The notes: a model not told the origin generated them from the letters alone. Counted from the first letter of the stretch, positions 1 to 9,333 are shown. The stretch: 64,000 nucleotides of DNA from Candidatus Tiamatella sp. (GCA_015522645.1 WALV01000065.1:16075-80074); one strand, 5' to 3'. Program-made: numbers and translations.

Positions 1-671
1 GTCTTTATGAAACCAATATCGTATTTAGCGTTCGAGTCTTCCTTGACTTCGAGGGATATCACAGCTGCAGATTCTAAGGTGAGCACTGATTCCATTTTAC
101 CCATCGTAGGATCCTCTGTAAAAGCTCTTATAGCTAGCCGCGGTTCCCCATCAGTGATACGTGCATCCAACTCCATTATGCTGGAGAATGCTTCAACGTC
201 CTTGAGTATCTTCTTTAACGGGTCGGATATCACGGTGGCTTCAACGTTATGTTCAAATCGGGGTTCCCTTATTTCAGGTTCGGCGACTTCTATGTTTGGG
301 AAAGCGTATCTCTTAGCTACTACACTTTCAATATCTATCAATACTCTATCATATGTTGCAGTGATTTGGAGAGGATCGCCCCTCATCCCTCTTTTTAATA
401 TGTTTGCAAGCCTGGTTGCATTGAAACCAATTCTCGCCTCTTCCTCTGAAACATTGTATTCTAGGAAGGTAGTGCTCGGAATGTATAGGTCTATATAACT
501 TGTTTGAGCTGCATCGAACCCTCTGATTTTCACTCCTTCTTTTGTGAAATGCATGTTTGCTTCATCTAGAATTTTACTTAGAGCATCTATTATTTGCTGG
601 AAGGTCCTTGTATCCGGGTATTTCACGTCTACTATGACATCGCCCTTTAGTCTTTCTCTTAGGAGGCTCAA
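1..671 (-). CDS. pcn: DNA polymerase sliding clamp (PCNA), C-terminus cut by window edge
   Basis: The minus-strand translation from a TTG at 671 gives about 223 residues with PCNA features: an early DVKYPD strand, a DEANMHF helix and strand, the KIRGFDA segment, and later SSIMELDARI and IKT. PCNA is normally about 245 to 250 residues, so roughly 25 C-terminal residues lie left of the window. It forms the ring that tethers DNA polymerase, FEN1 and ligase; Crenarchaea usually carry several paralogues that can build a heterotrimer. The start is supported by AGGTGA about 9 nt upstream. The gene is divergent from the ABC importer, and a TATA-like TTTATACT lies at about 704 to 711. Identity is firm; which of the paralogues this is cannot be told. 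Confidence 0.93.
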   Translation of the reverse strand, partial: MSLLRERLKGDVIVDVKYPDTRTFQQIIDALSKILDEANMHFTKEGVKIRGFDAAQTSYIDLYIPSTTFLEYNVSEEEARIGFNATRLANILKRGMRGDPLQITATYDRVLIDIESVVAKRYAFPNIEVAEPEIREPRFEHNVEATVISDPLKKILKDVEAFSSIMELDARITDGEPRLAIRAFTEDPTMGKMESVLTLESAAVISLEVKEDSNAKYDIGFIK

Positions 672-744
672 AGCACCAGTTCACCTGTATTGGATATTAG
701 TGTTTTTCTAGTATAAATTGTCTTGCCGCTAAGCTTTTATTACC

Positions 745-760
745 ATTACTCAGTAGTAAT
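745..760. promoter_or_regulatory. Palindrome between TATA-like element and start of the ABC importer operon
   Basis: ATTACT and AGTAAT form a perfect 6-bp inverted repeat around CAGT. A TATA-like CTTTTATTA lies at 734-742, which predicts transcription starting near 763, so the palindrome covers roughly -18 to -3, a classic position for an archaeal repressor. Operator function is inference; a short RNA hairpin is the alternative. Confidence 0.35.
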
Positions 761-782
761 AGTTTAATTGGGGTGGTAAAAT

Positions 783-1910
783 ATGAGGCCTTGGCAGGCA
801 ACGATAGTTGCAATCATACTCGTAGCACTCGTCGTTTCAGCAGTATACGCCGTATACTATTCATCCCCTGGCCACGAAGAGAAGAAAATCGTGATCTATA
901 CCTATGAAAGCCTCCTAGGCTGGGGTAAGAATCCCAATGAAACATGGGACCAGGTCTTCGGGGAATTCGAAAGAAGTACAGGTATCAAGGTTGAAGTCGT
1001 TAAGTTCGATGATGCAGGGACGGCTCTTACAAAAGCAATAGAGGAGGCAAAAGCAGGTAGGCATTACGCTGACATTGTAATAGGGATAGACAATATCCTA
1101 GTTGCCAAAGCCAAGGAATCGGGCATACTAGAAAAATATGTTCCAAGCAATATAAACGAGATAAACAAAAAACTAATCCAGGCCTTAGACCCAGATGGAT
1201 ATGTCATACCGTATGATTATGGACTAATAGCACTAGTATACGACACGAAATACATTCCTCAAACTTCAATGGAGAACCTCACTTTCCAAGACCTACTAAC
1301 CAGAACGGTGAACATAAACGGTAAACAAGTCAAGCTTGTGAACACGCTAGTCACGGAGGATCCCAGGAAAAGCAGTACTGGACTAGGCTTCCTCCTATGG
1401 CAGATAGCGGTTTACAAGCATTATAACCTAGGAAACTGGACGGACTGGTGGATAAGAGGTAACCCCAGGGTTGTCTCAAGCTGGGGAGACGCGTACGACT
1501 TGTTTGATAAGGGTGATTACCATATTGTGGTAAGCTATGGGACTGATCCAGCTTACTCAATGTACTTCTACAACACTACTAGATATAAGGCGTCGGTAGT
1601 AGTTTACCACGGCAAACCAATAGCGTGGCTACAAATAGAGGGAATAGCATTGCTCAAAGACGCGCCTCACAAGAAATATGCGGAGAAATTCATTGACTGG
1701 TTCCTAAGTAAACACGTCCAGGACCTAATACCTCTAAACAATTGGATGTATCCCGCAAACATATATGTGAAGCTACCAGATGTCTACAAATATGCGATAG
1801 ACCCGAGCAACGTGGAGCTGGCGAATCTATACCTTGGCAATGGGGAGGTACAGCAGAACCTTGAGCAATGGCTTGACCAGTGGTTTGAAACGATTTCAAC
1901 TCAAGGCTAG
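783..1910 (+). CDS. ABC transporter substrate-binding protein, thiamine (TbpA/ThiB) type
   Basis: This 375-residue protein is the extracellular solute receptor of the importer encoded by the next two genes. An uncleaved-looking membrane anchor spans residues 5-26 and no lipobox Cys is visible. The mature part begins KIVIYTYESLLGWG and contains ADIVIGIDNIL, both typical of the thiamine-binding TbpA family; the TGIKVEVV segment follows the usual order. Start ATG 783 is preceded by GGGGTGGT. Thiamine (or a phosphate ester) as substrate is inferred from family resemblance; related iron-type receptors are the alternative. No TPP riboswitch was found upstream. Confidence 0.85.
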   Translation: MRPWQATIVAIILVALVVSAVYAVYYSSPGHEEKKIVIYTYESLLGWGKNPNETWDQVFGEFERSTGIKVEVVKFDDAGTALTKAIEEAKAGRHYADIVIGIDNILVAKAKESGILEKYVPSNINEINKKLIQALDPDGYVIPYDYGLIALVYDTKYIPQTSMENLTFQDLLTRTVNINGKQVKLVNTLVTEDPRKSSTGLGFLLWQIAVYKHYNLGNWTDWWIRGNPRVVSSWGDAYDLFDKGDYHIVVSYGTDPAYSMYFYNTTRYKASVVVYHGKPIAWLQIEGIALLKDAPHKKYAEKFIDWFLSKHVQDLIPLNNWMYPANIYVKLPDVYKYAIDPSNVELANLYLGNGEVQQNLEQWLDQWFETISTQG

Positions 1911-3465
1911 TATAGCCGGGTTATTCACAGTATTTTTTCTCTACTACTTGCCTGTTTTAAACGGGTTAAAAGACGCGTTTAAAACAAGGTTATTCCTATA
2001 TATACTGAATAACCCTGTTATATCTCACTCCCTGAAATTCACGGTTGAACAGGCTACTCTATCGGTTATACTATCCATACTGGTAGGTGTTCCTGCAGGA
2101 CTTGTGTTAACCGGCTTGGGCTATAGAGCCTCTAGATGGATAAGAACAATCCTGTTCACGGTATTCATGGCTCCTTCTATGGTAGTAGTAATGGGGTTTA
2201 CAAGCTTATACGGTGAGAATGGTATTTTATCATCTAGAATGCATCTCTTCAGCAGACTTGGTGAAGGTTTTACAGGTATATTGGCAGCCCATGTCTTTTA
2301 CAACGCCCCACTTATCGCTATAATGGTATATAATAGTGTGGCCAGTATACCTAGAGAATACTGGGATTTAATCTCTTCAGCAGCTAGTCTTTCATCTAGA
2401 ACTGTTTGGAGGAGGGTACTTTTACCATATATGGCGCCAGGCATTGCCTCCGGAAGCCTCCTAGCATTCATATACTGTTTCATGAGTTTCGCCATACCAC
2501 TCAACCTAGGAGGCCCCCGCTTCAGCACTTTAGAGGTCAACATATATATGTACTATAAAATACTCCAAAATGATAGAATAGCAGCTTCAATAGCTCTTCT
2601 CCAGTATATTATACTGTTGTCTATAATTGCGGTCATGATTAAAGTGTCTTCAGAAGCACCACATGCCCCATTAACTGTTATAGCTAAAGCTAGAACACCT
2701 AGATCTGCAAGGCTTCTCTCACTGTCGTACATCACGATTTTCCTATTATATCTTATCGCACCACTAGTAGGGTCACTCTATTACAGCTTTTACAATCCTA
2801 TCACAGGGACCTACACTATTAGTTACTACCGTCACGTCCTCTCAGCAATATACGATCCCAGGTTGGGTATACCACCTATCAACGTGTTATTCAATAGTCT
2901 CTACTATGCATTCATGACTGTGATTATATCCCTCGGAATCAGTACTCTGCTCTCAATAGGATGGAGCCGGATTAATGAAGTTTTAGTTGTATCACTATTA
3001 GCAATCAGCCCTATCACTTTGGGGCTAGGTCTTCTCAGAACAATACCTCCTCAGATACCGGTATGGATACCGATAATACTCGCACATACCTTTGCTGGGC
3101 TCCCTCTAGCGTTGAGAAGTATAAGATTAGGATTGGAGAGGGTTTCACGGAAATATATTGAGGCTAGTTTTTCTCTGGGGGAAAACCTATGGGGGACATT
3201 GTTCAGGGTAGCCATACCTATATCCAGGCAATCGTACATAATAGCTGCTGCTTTCGCTTCAGCTATAAGTTTAGGAGAGTTCAGCGCTACGCTCTTTCTA
3301 AGAACCGTGAAGACTACGACATTGGCAGTGGCTATATATCAGTATAGGTCGCTAAGGATGTTCGGCGAGGCATATGCTGCCAGCGGTGTTCTTTTGCTCC
3401 TAACCTTAATAACAATATATATAATAACTAGACTGGAGGGTGTAAATTCCAGTGAAAGCCGTTAA
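1885..3465 (+). CDS. ABC transporter permease, two fused transmembrane halves (ThiP-like)
   Basis: About 526 residues, strongly hydrophobic, with two successive binding-protein-dependent permease halves and an EAA-type loop in each (ASLSSRTVWRRVLLPYMAPG in the first, SFSLGENLWGTLFRVAIPIS in the second). The long fused architecture matches ThiP/FbpB permeases and partners with the receptor upstream and ATPase downstream. The frame is open from 1834, but that would overlap the receptor gene by 77 bp; TTG 1885, giving an N-terminus MKRFQLKASI, shortens the overlap to 26 bp and begins just before the first membrane helix. The start is therefore uncertain. The 3' end overlaps the ATPase gene by 14 bp. 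Confidence 0.85.
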   Translation: MKRFQLKASIAGLFTVFFLYYLPVLNGLKDAFKTRLFLYILNNPVISHSLKFTVEQATLSVILSILVGVPAGLVLTGLGYRASRWIRTILFTVFMAPSMVVVMGFTSLYGENGILSSRMHLFSRLGEGFTGILAAHVFYNAPLIAIMVYNSVASIPREYWDLISSAASLSSRTVWRRVLLPYMAPGIASGSLLAFIYCFMSFAIPLNLGGPRFSTLEVNIYMYYKILQNDRIAASIALLQYIILLSIIAVMIKVSSEAPHAPLTVIAKARTPRSARLLSLSYITIFLLYLIAPLVGSLYYSFYNPITGTYTISYYRHVLSAIYDPRLGIPPINVLFNSLYYAFMTVIISLGISTLLSIGWSRINEVLVVSLLAISPITLGLGLLRTIPPQIPVWIPIILAHTFAGLPLALRSIRLGLERVSRKYIEASFSLGENLWGTLFRVAIPISRQSYIIAAAFASAISLGEFSATLFLRTVKTTTLAVAIYQYRSLRMFGEAYAASGVLLLLTLITIYIITRLEGVNSSESR

Positions 3466-4411
3466 ACTTGTAAGTTTAACCAAGCAATACACTCGGAACA
3501 CTGGTATATTCAATGTAAACGTTGCATTCGAGGAAGGGCTTTATCATGTGGTTTTAGGTCCATCAGGAGCGGGTAAGTCAACCTTGCTTAGAGTTATAGC
3601 AGGATTAGAAGAACAAACATCGGGGGATCTCTGCATTAACAATATTAAAATGAATGATGCCCCCCCGTACAAGCGACCTGTCTCCCTGGTGTTTCAAGAG
3701 CCTGTTCTATTCCCTCATTTACGAGTTATAGACAATATATTGTTTCCACTTGAAGCTAAAGGAGTAAGGAAAGACGAGGCTACTAGTAAGGCGGAGAAAA
3801 TTGCTAGACTGCTTCACATAGGTGAACTACTTGATAGAATGCCGGACGAGTTAAGTGGTGGGGAAAGGCAGAGGGTATCAATTGCGAGGGCCTTAATCAC
3901 CGAGCCTTTAATTGTACTTCTAGATGAGCCGTATTCCAACTTGGATTTAAGTTTAAGAGAGAACTTGAGATGGGAGATAAGGAGTATATTGAAAAATATG
4001 GGTATAACGGTAATCCATGTAACACATGACCAGGATGAGGCGCTGGAACTAGCGGATGAGATACACATATTGTATAATGGCAGATTAGTCGACAGCGGGC
4101 CTACCCAGAGAGTCTACAGGAAACCTAGGACGGTGAAAGCCGCTAGAGTCTTGGCTCACAACATTGTTGATATAGACGGGCAATGCCTAATAATTCCGAT
4201 TGATGGATTCAGCCTAGATTCAACTAGGTGCGAACGGGTAATGCCATCTAAACTGGTTGAAACCAGGAATAGGAGGGGGTATATGCTGGCTGTTTACGAA
4301 TTCCAAGGAAACCTGTTGAGAGTTGCTATTCCAAAAGAATCAAGCCCTCCCAAGAAAGCAGATCTATGTCTCGTGAACTTCACTGAACTTCCATGTTCTA
4401 AAGATAGTTAA
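3452..4411 (+). CDS. ABC transporter ATP-binding protein (ThiQ/PotA-like)
   Basis: A 319-residue nucleotide-binding subunit that drives the importer. Walker A is GPSGAGKST at residues 36-44; a Q-loop VFQEP, signature LSGGERQRV, Walker B IVLLDEP and switch His in HVTHDQDEAL follow in order. The C-terminal ~90 residues form a TOBE-like extension seen in import ATPases, sometimes used for regulation. Start GTG 3452 has GGAGGGTG upstream inside the permease gene, with a 14-bp overlap, so translational coupling is likely. The 3' end overlaps the convergent cyclo-ligase gene by 14 bp. Confidence 0.93.
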   Translation: MKAVKLVSLTKQYTRNTGIFNVNVAFEEGLYHVVLGPSGAGKSTLLRVIAGLEEQTSGDLCINNIKMNDAPPYKRPVSLVFQEPVLFPHLRVIDNILFPLEAKGVRKDEATSKAEKIARLLHIGELLDRMPDELSGGERQRVSIARALITEPLIVLLDEPYSNLDLSLRENLRWEIRSILKNMGITVIHVTHDQDEALELADEIHILYNGRLVDSGPTQRVYRKPRTVKAARVLAHNIVDIDGQCLIIPIDGFSLDSTRCERVMPSKLVETRNRRGYMLAVYEFQGNLLRVAIPKESSPPKKADLCLVNFTELPCSKDS

Positions 4412-5066
4412 AACTGCATTTTAACTCCTGCATTTCACCGTATTCTGTAACAAAGTGTTTAGTGGGGGTAGCGATCAAACCGATTTTAACATCATGCGAT
4501 TCTTGCGGCAGTTTTTCCATGGACACCTGGATATCGTGAACCGTAGTAGCTATGGGTGTACAGCTCGTAACAAGGCCTTGCTTGGAAAGCATTTCATATT
4601 CCTTGTCACCGTAACCTTCTCCTTTACCCAGTCTTCCACCATAAACGTCTACAGCCACGCTACCCTCTACTATAAGGTCGATTCTTCTAGTTCTGACTAC
4701 TAGCTCGTTGGCTGGTAACTCGACTCCCAATTGGAACGCGCCTCGAATCGTTGAAGCTCTACTGTAAAGTTTCCCGGGTATTTTACCCGGGTCTAAGACA
4801 AGGAACCCGCCTTTTAGCCTGGGAGTGGGCATTATAACCAGTTTACCATCCGTCAAAGCGTAGTAGCGGACGTATCTTTGTGGGGAGTCTGGGTTTACTT
4901 TTACTACACTTGCTCTTCTATATATGCTCGTGTTTCTCAGCTTACTAGCAGCATTGTCTGCTCCCTTGAAACTCGGTATCCTATTGTAGACTGGCCGAGG
5001 GAACATGGCTATATTCGACTCCTCCATCGATCTCCATACTTTCATTCTTATTTCATGCTTATCCAT
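4398..5066 (-). CDS. 5-formyltetrahydrofolate cyclo-ligase family protein
   Basis: A 222-residue protein of the MTHFS fold (5-FTHF to 5,10-methenyl-THF, ATP-dependent). The diagnostic glycine-rich segment GGRLGKGEGYGDKEY, which binds phosphate and Mg in the family, is present, followed by a TTVHD stretch typical of archaeal homologues. Start ATG 5066 is chosen because AGGTG lies exactly 6 nt upstream; the frame is open to GTG 5075. The gene follows ubiA by 16 nt and is probably co-transcribed. Archaeal members often act on modified folates or have no tested role, so the precise substrate is uncertain. Confidence 0.85.
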   Translation of the reverse strand: MDKHEIRMKVWRSMEESNIAMFPRPVYNRIPSFKGADNAASKLRNTSIYRRASVVKVNPDSPQRYVRYYALTDGKLVIMPTPRLKGGFLVLDPGKIPGKLYSRASTIRGAFQLGVELPANELVVRTRRIDLIVEGSVAVDVYGGRLGKGEGYGDKEYEMLSKQGLVTSCTPIATTVHDIQVSMEKLPQESHDVKIGLIATPTKHFVTEYGEMQELKCSFNYL

Positions 5067-5082
5067 ACGATCCACCTGGTTA

Positions 5083-5928
5083 TTAGAGGCTGCCCAATAG
5101 GAATCCTACTAATCCGGACATCATTGCTGTTAGAACGATCTTCTTATGTTTTAATGCATGCACTCTGTCGGGGTTCTTTAATATGAGCTTGATGGAATAG
5201 ATAAGAAGGGAATCTGTAATTAGTACTGGAATGCCGTAACCATAATCATTTATGTTACCTAGTAGTATGGGCATAGGGCTCAAGAGGATCGCGGTAATAT
5301 ACATTGAAACCGCTATAATACTTGAGTATCTTTCCCCACGGGTAATGGGGATGGATTTAACTCCTTTTATTTTATCTCCCTCCATATCCGCGATATCCTT
5401 TACTATTTCCCTTCCCAGCCCGGTTAGGAACACCATTAACCAGTAAATCATTATTGTCCATGTGAGCCGCTCAACTATGAGGGCCCCGTAGAGGATTGGT
5501 ATTCCAATATTATATGCGACCATAATATTACCCGGCATTCCAAGTTTTTTCCCTTTCGCATTATAGTAGACTCCGACGGCTATGCTGAAGGACGCGACGA
5601 TAAGAGTTATTAGTCCGGTGATCAATGAGGATAGAAGCCCCGCTATTCCAAGGAGGACTGATAATTTATACGCCCCTGAAATAGTTGCTTGACCTGTTAC
5701 TAGAGGCCTATCGAGCCTGTTGGCTTTATCTATTTCAACGTCATAGATATCGTTAATAATCATTGACACTGCACAGAAGCTGAAGCCTACGATGAAGCCT
5801 GATGCAAGCCTAACTAGATCCACTGACAAAAGATTCTCGCCAGCCGCGATGCCTGCACCAACTATAACGGCAAAACCGATCATAATGCAATTAGCAGGCC
5901 TCATTAAAGCTAAGTAACCTCTCCCCAT
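5083..5928 (-). CDS. ubiA: UbiA-family prenyltransferase, probable digeranylgeranylglyceryl phosphate synthase
   Basis: About 281 residues with eight or nine predicted membrane helices. The first Asp-rich motif NDIYDVEIDKANRLDRPL and the second, DIADMEGDK, are the Mg-diphosphate binding sites of UbiA enzymes. In Archaea this subgroup transfers the second geranylgeranyl chain to geranylgeranylglyceryl phosphate, making the diether lipid core. Start ATG 5928 has GAGGT 8 nt upstream; TTG 5943 is in frame but lacks a good site. It fits with the GGR (8.3 kb) and GGPP synthase (11.9 kb) genes nearby. Other UbiA substrates cannot be excluded. Confidence 0.87.
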   Translation of the reverse strand: MGRGYLALMRPANCIMIGFAVIVGAGIAAGENLLSVDLVRLASGFIVGFSFCAVSMIINDIYDVEIDKANRLDRPLVTGQATISGAYKLSVLLGIAGLLSSLITGLITLIVASFSIAVGVYYNAKGKKLGMPGNIMVAYNIGIPILYGALIVERLTWTIMIYWLMVFLTGLGREIVKDIADMEGDKIKGVKSIPITRGERYSSIIAVSMYITAILLSPMPILLGNINDYGYGIPVLITDSLLIYSIKLILKNPDRVHALKHKKIVLTAMMSGLVGFLLGSL

Positions 5929-6002
5929 ACCACTGGACCTCAACGTTAAAGTCTTCAGTTACACTCGAATTATAAATTAAGGCAGGGAGGAGTGGATAAA
6001 AG

Positions 6003-7634
6003 GTGCCCTCTAAACACTGGGTTGACACTCTAGCAGAGGATCTAGCGAAAAAGCTTGCTGATAGAAAGAAGAAGGTATACGTGTTCAACGGTGGACTCAG
6101 CGTATCCGGTATCCAACATATAGGTAGACTTAGAGGGGAGATCATACTCCCAGAGATCTTGAGGAGGGTGTTAGAGTCTAAGGGATTCAAGATACGGCAA
6201 TTACTCACATTATACACGCAAGATGCTTGGAAAGGAAAGAAGCCTCAACTGGAAGCATTCGATAACCCTCATGAGGCAAGAAAATACACTGGATGGCCGC
6301 TGATAAAGGTTCCTGACCCGAGGGGCTGTCATAGAAATTGGGTGGAACACTATTGGAGCGATTTCGGCCCGTACATCAAGGAGTTCACGGATGGCAGAGT
6401 GGAGGTAGTCACGACGACAGAGCTTTACAACGGCAAAATGAAGGAGTTCGCACTGGAAACTCTAAGGAAAAGCGAGCAGGTTAGAGGCGTTATTAACAAA
6501 TACAGGGGACGCAACAAGTATCCGGAGGGCTGGATACCCTTTGAACCCATATGTAGTAATTGCGGTAGAATAGACAGCACGGTGTCAGTCGCTTATGATG
6601 GAGAAGGACTAGTAGAGTATTACTGTAAAGCTTGCGGTCATAAAGGTAAGGCACGACTGGAAGAGGGCAAACTTAACTGGAGGATAGAGTGGACCGGGGT
6701 ATGGAAGGTTCTCGAGGTGGACTTCGAGCCCTATGGAAAAGACCATGCCACCCCAGGAGGTAGCAGGGACTCTTGTAAAGAGCTTGCCATAAAAGTTTAC
6801 GGGTTTAACCCCCCAGAGGGAGAATGGTATGAATGGGTATCCCTTAGAATAGGCGGTAAGGAAGCAGATATGACTAGCAGTGGATTCGTAGGGATAACCC
6901 CCAGAGAATGGCTGGATATAGCCCACCCGCAAATACTTAGATTCCTCTTCGTGTCAACCAACCCTAGGAGAAGAGTTACCATAGATTTACAAGAGATACC
7001 TAGGTACTATAATGACTACTACAGAGCGGAGAGAGTTTATTTCGGCGTAGAATCCACGTGCAATAAGGACGAGGATACTATTCTGTCCAGGTCATATGAG
7101 CTATCGCATCCTAGTAGACCGCCGGAGAGAATGCCGGTTCAGGTTCCGTATACACATGTTGCCCTACTTGTCCAGAATCTTCCCAAGGAGAATATGTTCG
7201 AACATGCAGTGGCAAGGTTAAAGCGGACAGGCCATGTATCAGTGTTGGATGATTACAGTAGAACTTGGCTTGAGGGTTTAGTTGTTAAAGCATTGAACTG
7301 GGTAGAAAGGTATGCCCCTGAATACCTAAAGTTCAAAGTGCCAGAGGAGCCTCCGTATGAGGTATATAGTGAAATAAGGCATTCACAAGAGTTGAAGGCG
7401 CTTGCAGAGAAATTAGCTCAGCTGGAGTCGTGGAATGAGGAGTCAATAAAGAAGGCGATGATAGAGATAGGAGGCGGTATGAGTTCCAGGGTTAGACGCG
7501 AGTTCTATAGGGACTTTTACCTTGCAATACTTGGTAAACCACAAGGGCCTAGAGCTGCACCATTACTGTCCGTTCTAGACAAGGATATAGTAGTTGAGAG
7601 ACTAAAGATTGCTGCAGGAGGCGAAAACTATTGA
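6003..7634 (+). CDS. lysS: Lysyl-tRNA synthetase, class I
   Basis: This 543-residue enzyme charges tRNA-Lys using the class I fold found in most archaea instead of class II. The HIGH-type motif is HIGR at 39-42 within SVSGIQHIGRLRGE; the KMSKS equivalent is MTSSG at 290-294. A zinc-ribbon-like insertion carries C184, C187, C208 and C211. The C-terminal helical domain is the anticodon-binding cage. Start GTG 6003 lies downstream of GGGAGGAG. The cobalamin adenosyltransferase gene overlaps its stop by 4 bp (TTGA), so the two are translationally coupled although functionally unrelated. Confidence 0.96.
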   Translation: MPSKHWVDTLAEDLAKKLADRKKKVYVFNGGLSVSGIQHIGRLRGEIILPEILRRVLESKGFKIRQLLTLYTQDAWKGKKPQLEAFDNPHEARKYTGWPLIKVPDPRGCHRNWVEHYWSDFGPYIKEFTDGRVEVVTTTELYNGKMKEFALETLRKSEQVRGVINKYRGRNKYPEGWIPFEPICSNCGRIDSTVSVAYDGEGLVEYYCKACGHKGKARLEEGKLNWRIEWTGVWKVLEVDFEPYGKDHATPGGSRDSCKELAIKVYGFNPPEGEWYEWVSLRIGGKEADMTSSGFVGITPREWLDIAHPQILRFLFVSTNPRRRVTIDLQEIPRYYNDYYRAERVYFGVESTCNKDEDTILSRSYELSHPSRPPERMPVQVPYTHVALLVQNLPKENMFEHAVARLKRTGHVSVLDDYSRTWLEGLVVKALNWVERYAPEYLKFKVPEEPPYEVYSEIRHSQELKALAEKLAQLESWNEESIKKAMIEIGGGMSSRVRREFYRDFYLAILGKPQGPRAAPLLSVLDKDIVVERLKIAAGGENY

Positions 7635-8161
7635 CGGCCCGGCTCTATACTAGAACGGGGGATGAAGGAACAACGTTTTGCTTCTTCCTAAATAAGAGGG
7701 TCCCCAAAGACCATCCGTTAATGGAGTTCCTGGGAACCCTTGACGAGGCAAATAGTCACATAGGGCTGGCTAGGAGCTTACTTCCACAGTTAAGGGAGCT
7801 CGACGAGTTGAATACAGTATTAACTAGTATTCAGCGTCTAATGTTTAGGATAGGCTTCCTTCCATCTAAACCGGAAAGCTTGTCGGAGGATGATATAACT
7901 TGGATTGAGGAATTAATCGACAAATACTATGGTGAAGCCCCGTTGAAAAGCTTTATTCTACCCGGAGGCCATATGGCTGCTTCCCAGCTTCATATAGCAC
8001 GGACAGTTGTAAGGAGAGCTGAAAGAAGATTAGTCAGCTTGGTAAACGAGGGTTTATACCCTAAACTTGCCTTGAAAGCTATCAATAGACTGAGCGATCT
8101 CCTCTTCGCGTTAGCATTATATGTAAATAGGATTACAGGGATAGAGGAAACACCCGTCTGA
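7631..8161 (+). CDS. ATP:cob(I)alamin adenosyltransferase, PduO type
   Basis: A 176-residue enzyme that attaches adenosine to the cobalt of cob(I)alamin. It shows the N-terminal ATP-binding segment YTRTGDEGTT (residues 6-15), the helix RTVVRRAERR (124-133) whose Arg and Glu residues are catalytic in the family, and the C-terminal NRLSDLLFALALYVN helix. Length is normal for a PduO domain. Start TTG 7631 overlaps the lysS stop by 4 bp, with GGAGG upstream. It may serve B12-dependent enzymes such as ribonucleotide reductase; none is encoded here. Confidence 0.92.
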   Translation: MTARLYTRTGDEGTTFCFFLNKRVPKDHPLMEFLGTLDEANSHIGLARSLLPQLRELDELNTVLTSIQRLMFRIGFLPSKPESLSEDDITWIEELIDKYYGEAPLKSFILPGGHMAASQLHIARTVVRRAERRLVSLVNEGLYPKLALKAINRLSDLLFALALYVNRITGIEETPV

Positions 8162-8168
8162 ATAATTC

Positions 8169-8199
8169 AATGGGGCTCGGGGGGACAGGCCACCCCATT
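8169..8199. terminator. Perfect inverted repeat between convergent genes
   Basis: AATGGGG (8169-8175) and CCCCATT (8193-8199) can form a 7-bp stem with a 17-nt G/C-rich loop, 8 nt after the adenosyltransferase stop and about 94 nt before the end of the opposing reductase gene. Placement suggests a 3'-end structure, but no strong T-run follows and archaeal termination usually depends on T-tracts, so the role is a guess. Confidence 0.3.
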
Positions 8200-8292
8200 A
8201 ACCCATGTAATACTACAGGGTTTCGGTTGATGGCGTATAAGTCATCGCCCAAATCATTCAAAATAGGGGATCAGTCGCTTATAATTAACTAT

Positions 8293-9333
8293 TCAAACGA
8301 AACTTTTCAGTATGGCTGCTAAAATTTTGGGGCTCTTTAGAATTAATCTGAGAAGCGAAGTTTTAGTAAAGTCTCCGAGTCCTACCCTTATCAGTACCTC
8401 CGGGTTTAGATTCTTGAGAAAATCTGCTCTTGATTTAGGTGCGAGTTGCTTAACTTTCTCAAGTATTTTCCTCTGTAAATTCACTTTCCAGTATACGTCT
8501 GTCCGCTGGATTGCTTTAATGGGGTCCTCTCCGTTTGATAGGGCTTTAGCTGCAGAGTAACCCATTATCATGGAAGGTCTAATGCCCTCCCCTGTTAAAG
8601 GGTAAACCGATCCGGCAGCCTCTCCTATTACCAGCGGGTAGGATTCCTCTACACGTATACCACCTACTGCTAGTTTCGCCCCTTCAAGTTTTGATATTGG
8701 TTGCGATTCCCTCAGCCTTTCATCTCTTTTAATGAACCTGTCGAGTAAACTCTTTAGTGTAGACACGTCCTTGAACCCGCCTACACCTACTTTAACTACA
8801 TGCTTCCCTAGTGGGAATATCCAGTAGTACCCTATTATCCCTGAGTCGAAGTAGAATTCAAAGAGTTCCCCCCAGGAATACGAGGTTTTAAGATGGAGTT
8901 GAATAGCATTAATTGTTTCGCCTTTATACCATGGGAATCCACCAGCAATAATCACTCTACCTTTATCAGGACCAAACCTCATTCGCCGGAGATTAACGGG
9001 TGATTTATAGAGCACGTCAACACTATGCTGGTCGGCAAGAAGCCCCAACATCAAGGGTTTATCAACTACGACCCCTAGGTTCTTACCAGTATAATCTAAT
9101 ACGTGCTCCCCGTCTACGTATAAGGATGCTCCATCAATATGCTTCTTCACAGATTCTTCTGGAACTTGGAAGGGTAGAGTTTCAGGGAGAGGGATCCCCC
9201 AGCCGCATGGTTTCATGGCAGGCTTACGTGCTGCTTCGTGAACTTCAACTTTGAACCCTTCTTCACTCAATTTTAACCCGGCTGAAATTCCAGCGGGTCC
9301 AGCGCCGATGATTAAATAGTCTGTTCCAGCCAC
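8293..9333 (-). CDS. Geranylgeranyl reductase family flavoprotein
   Basis: About 346 residues. The N-terminus MAGTDYLIIGAGPAG carries the FAD dinucleotide-binding GxGxxG (10-15), followed by HEAARKPAMKPCGWG with the PCxWG-like segment that identifies geranylgeranyl reductases, and a later GEAAGSVYPLTGEG FAD-binding block. Archaeal enzymes saturate the isoprenoid chains of membrane lipids. It is somewhat shorter than the usual ~390 to 400 residues. The frame is open from GTG 9366, but a TATA element at 9372-9379 predicts transcription from about 9349, and AGGTGA lies 8 nt before GTG 9333, so 9333 is preferred. Confidence 0.88.
   Translation of the reverse strand: MAGTDYLIIGAGPAGISAGLKLSEEGFKVEVHEAARKPAMKPCGWGIPLPETLPFQVPEESVKKHIDGASLYVDGEHVLDYTGKNLGVVVDKPLMLGLLADQHSVDVLYKSPVNLRRMRFGPDKGRVIIAGGFPWYKGETINAIQLHLKTSYSWGELFEFYFDSGIIGYYWIFPLGKHVVKVGVGGFKDVSTLKSLLDRFIKRDERLRESQPISKLEGAKLAVGGIRVEESYPLVIGEAAGSVYPLTGEGIRPSMIMGYSAAKALSNGEDPIKAIQRTDVYWKVNLQRKILEKVKQLAPKSRADFLKNLNPEVLIRVGLGDFTKTSLLRLILKSPKILAAILKSFV

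Noticed and set aside
7..498. Plus-strand 163-codon open frame at the left edge
   Set aside because: It lies opposite the PCNA gene, whose translation is a clear family match; the plus reading has no recognisable features or ribosome site.
672..782. Possible TPP riboswitch upstream of the thiamine-type importer
   Set aside because: The conserved CUGAGA and ACCUGA-type elements of thi boxes were not found; only a small palindrome is present.
8162..8292. C/D box small RNA between the adenosyltransferase and reductase genes (GATGACTTATACGCC-like boxes)
   Set aside because: Box C-like sequence occurs, but no properly ordered D' and D boxes (CTGA) at guide spacing.
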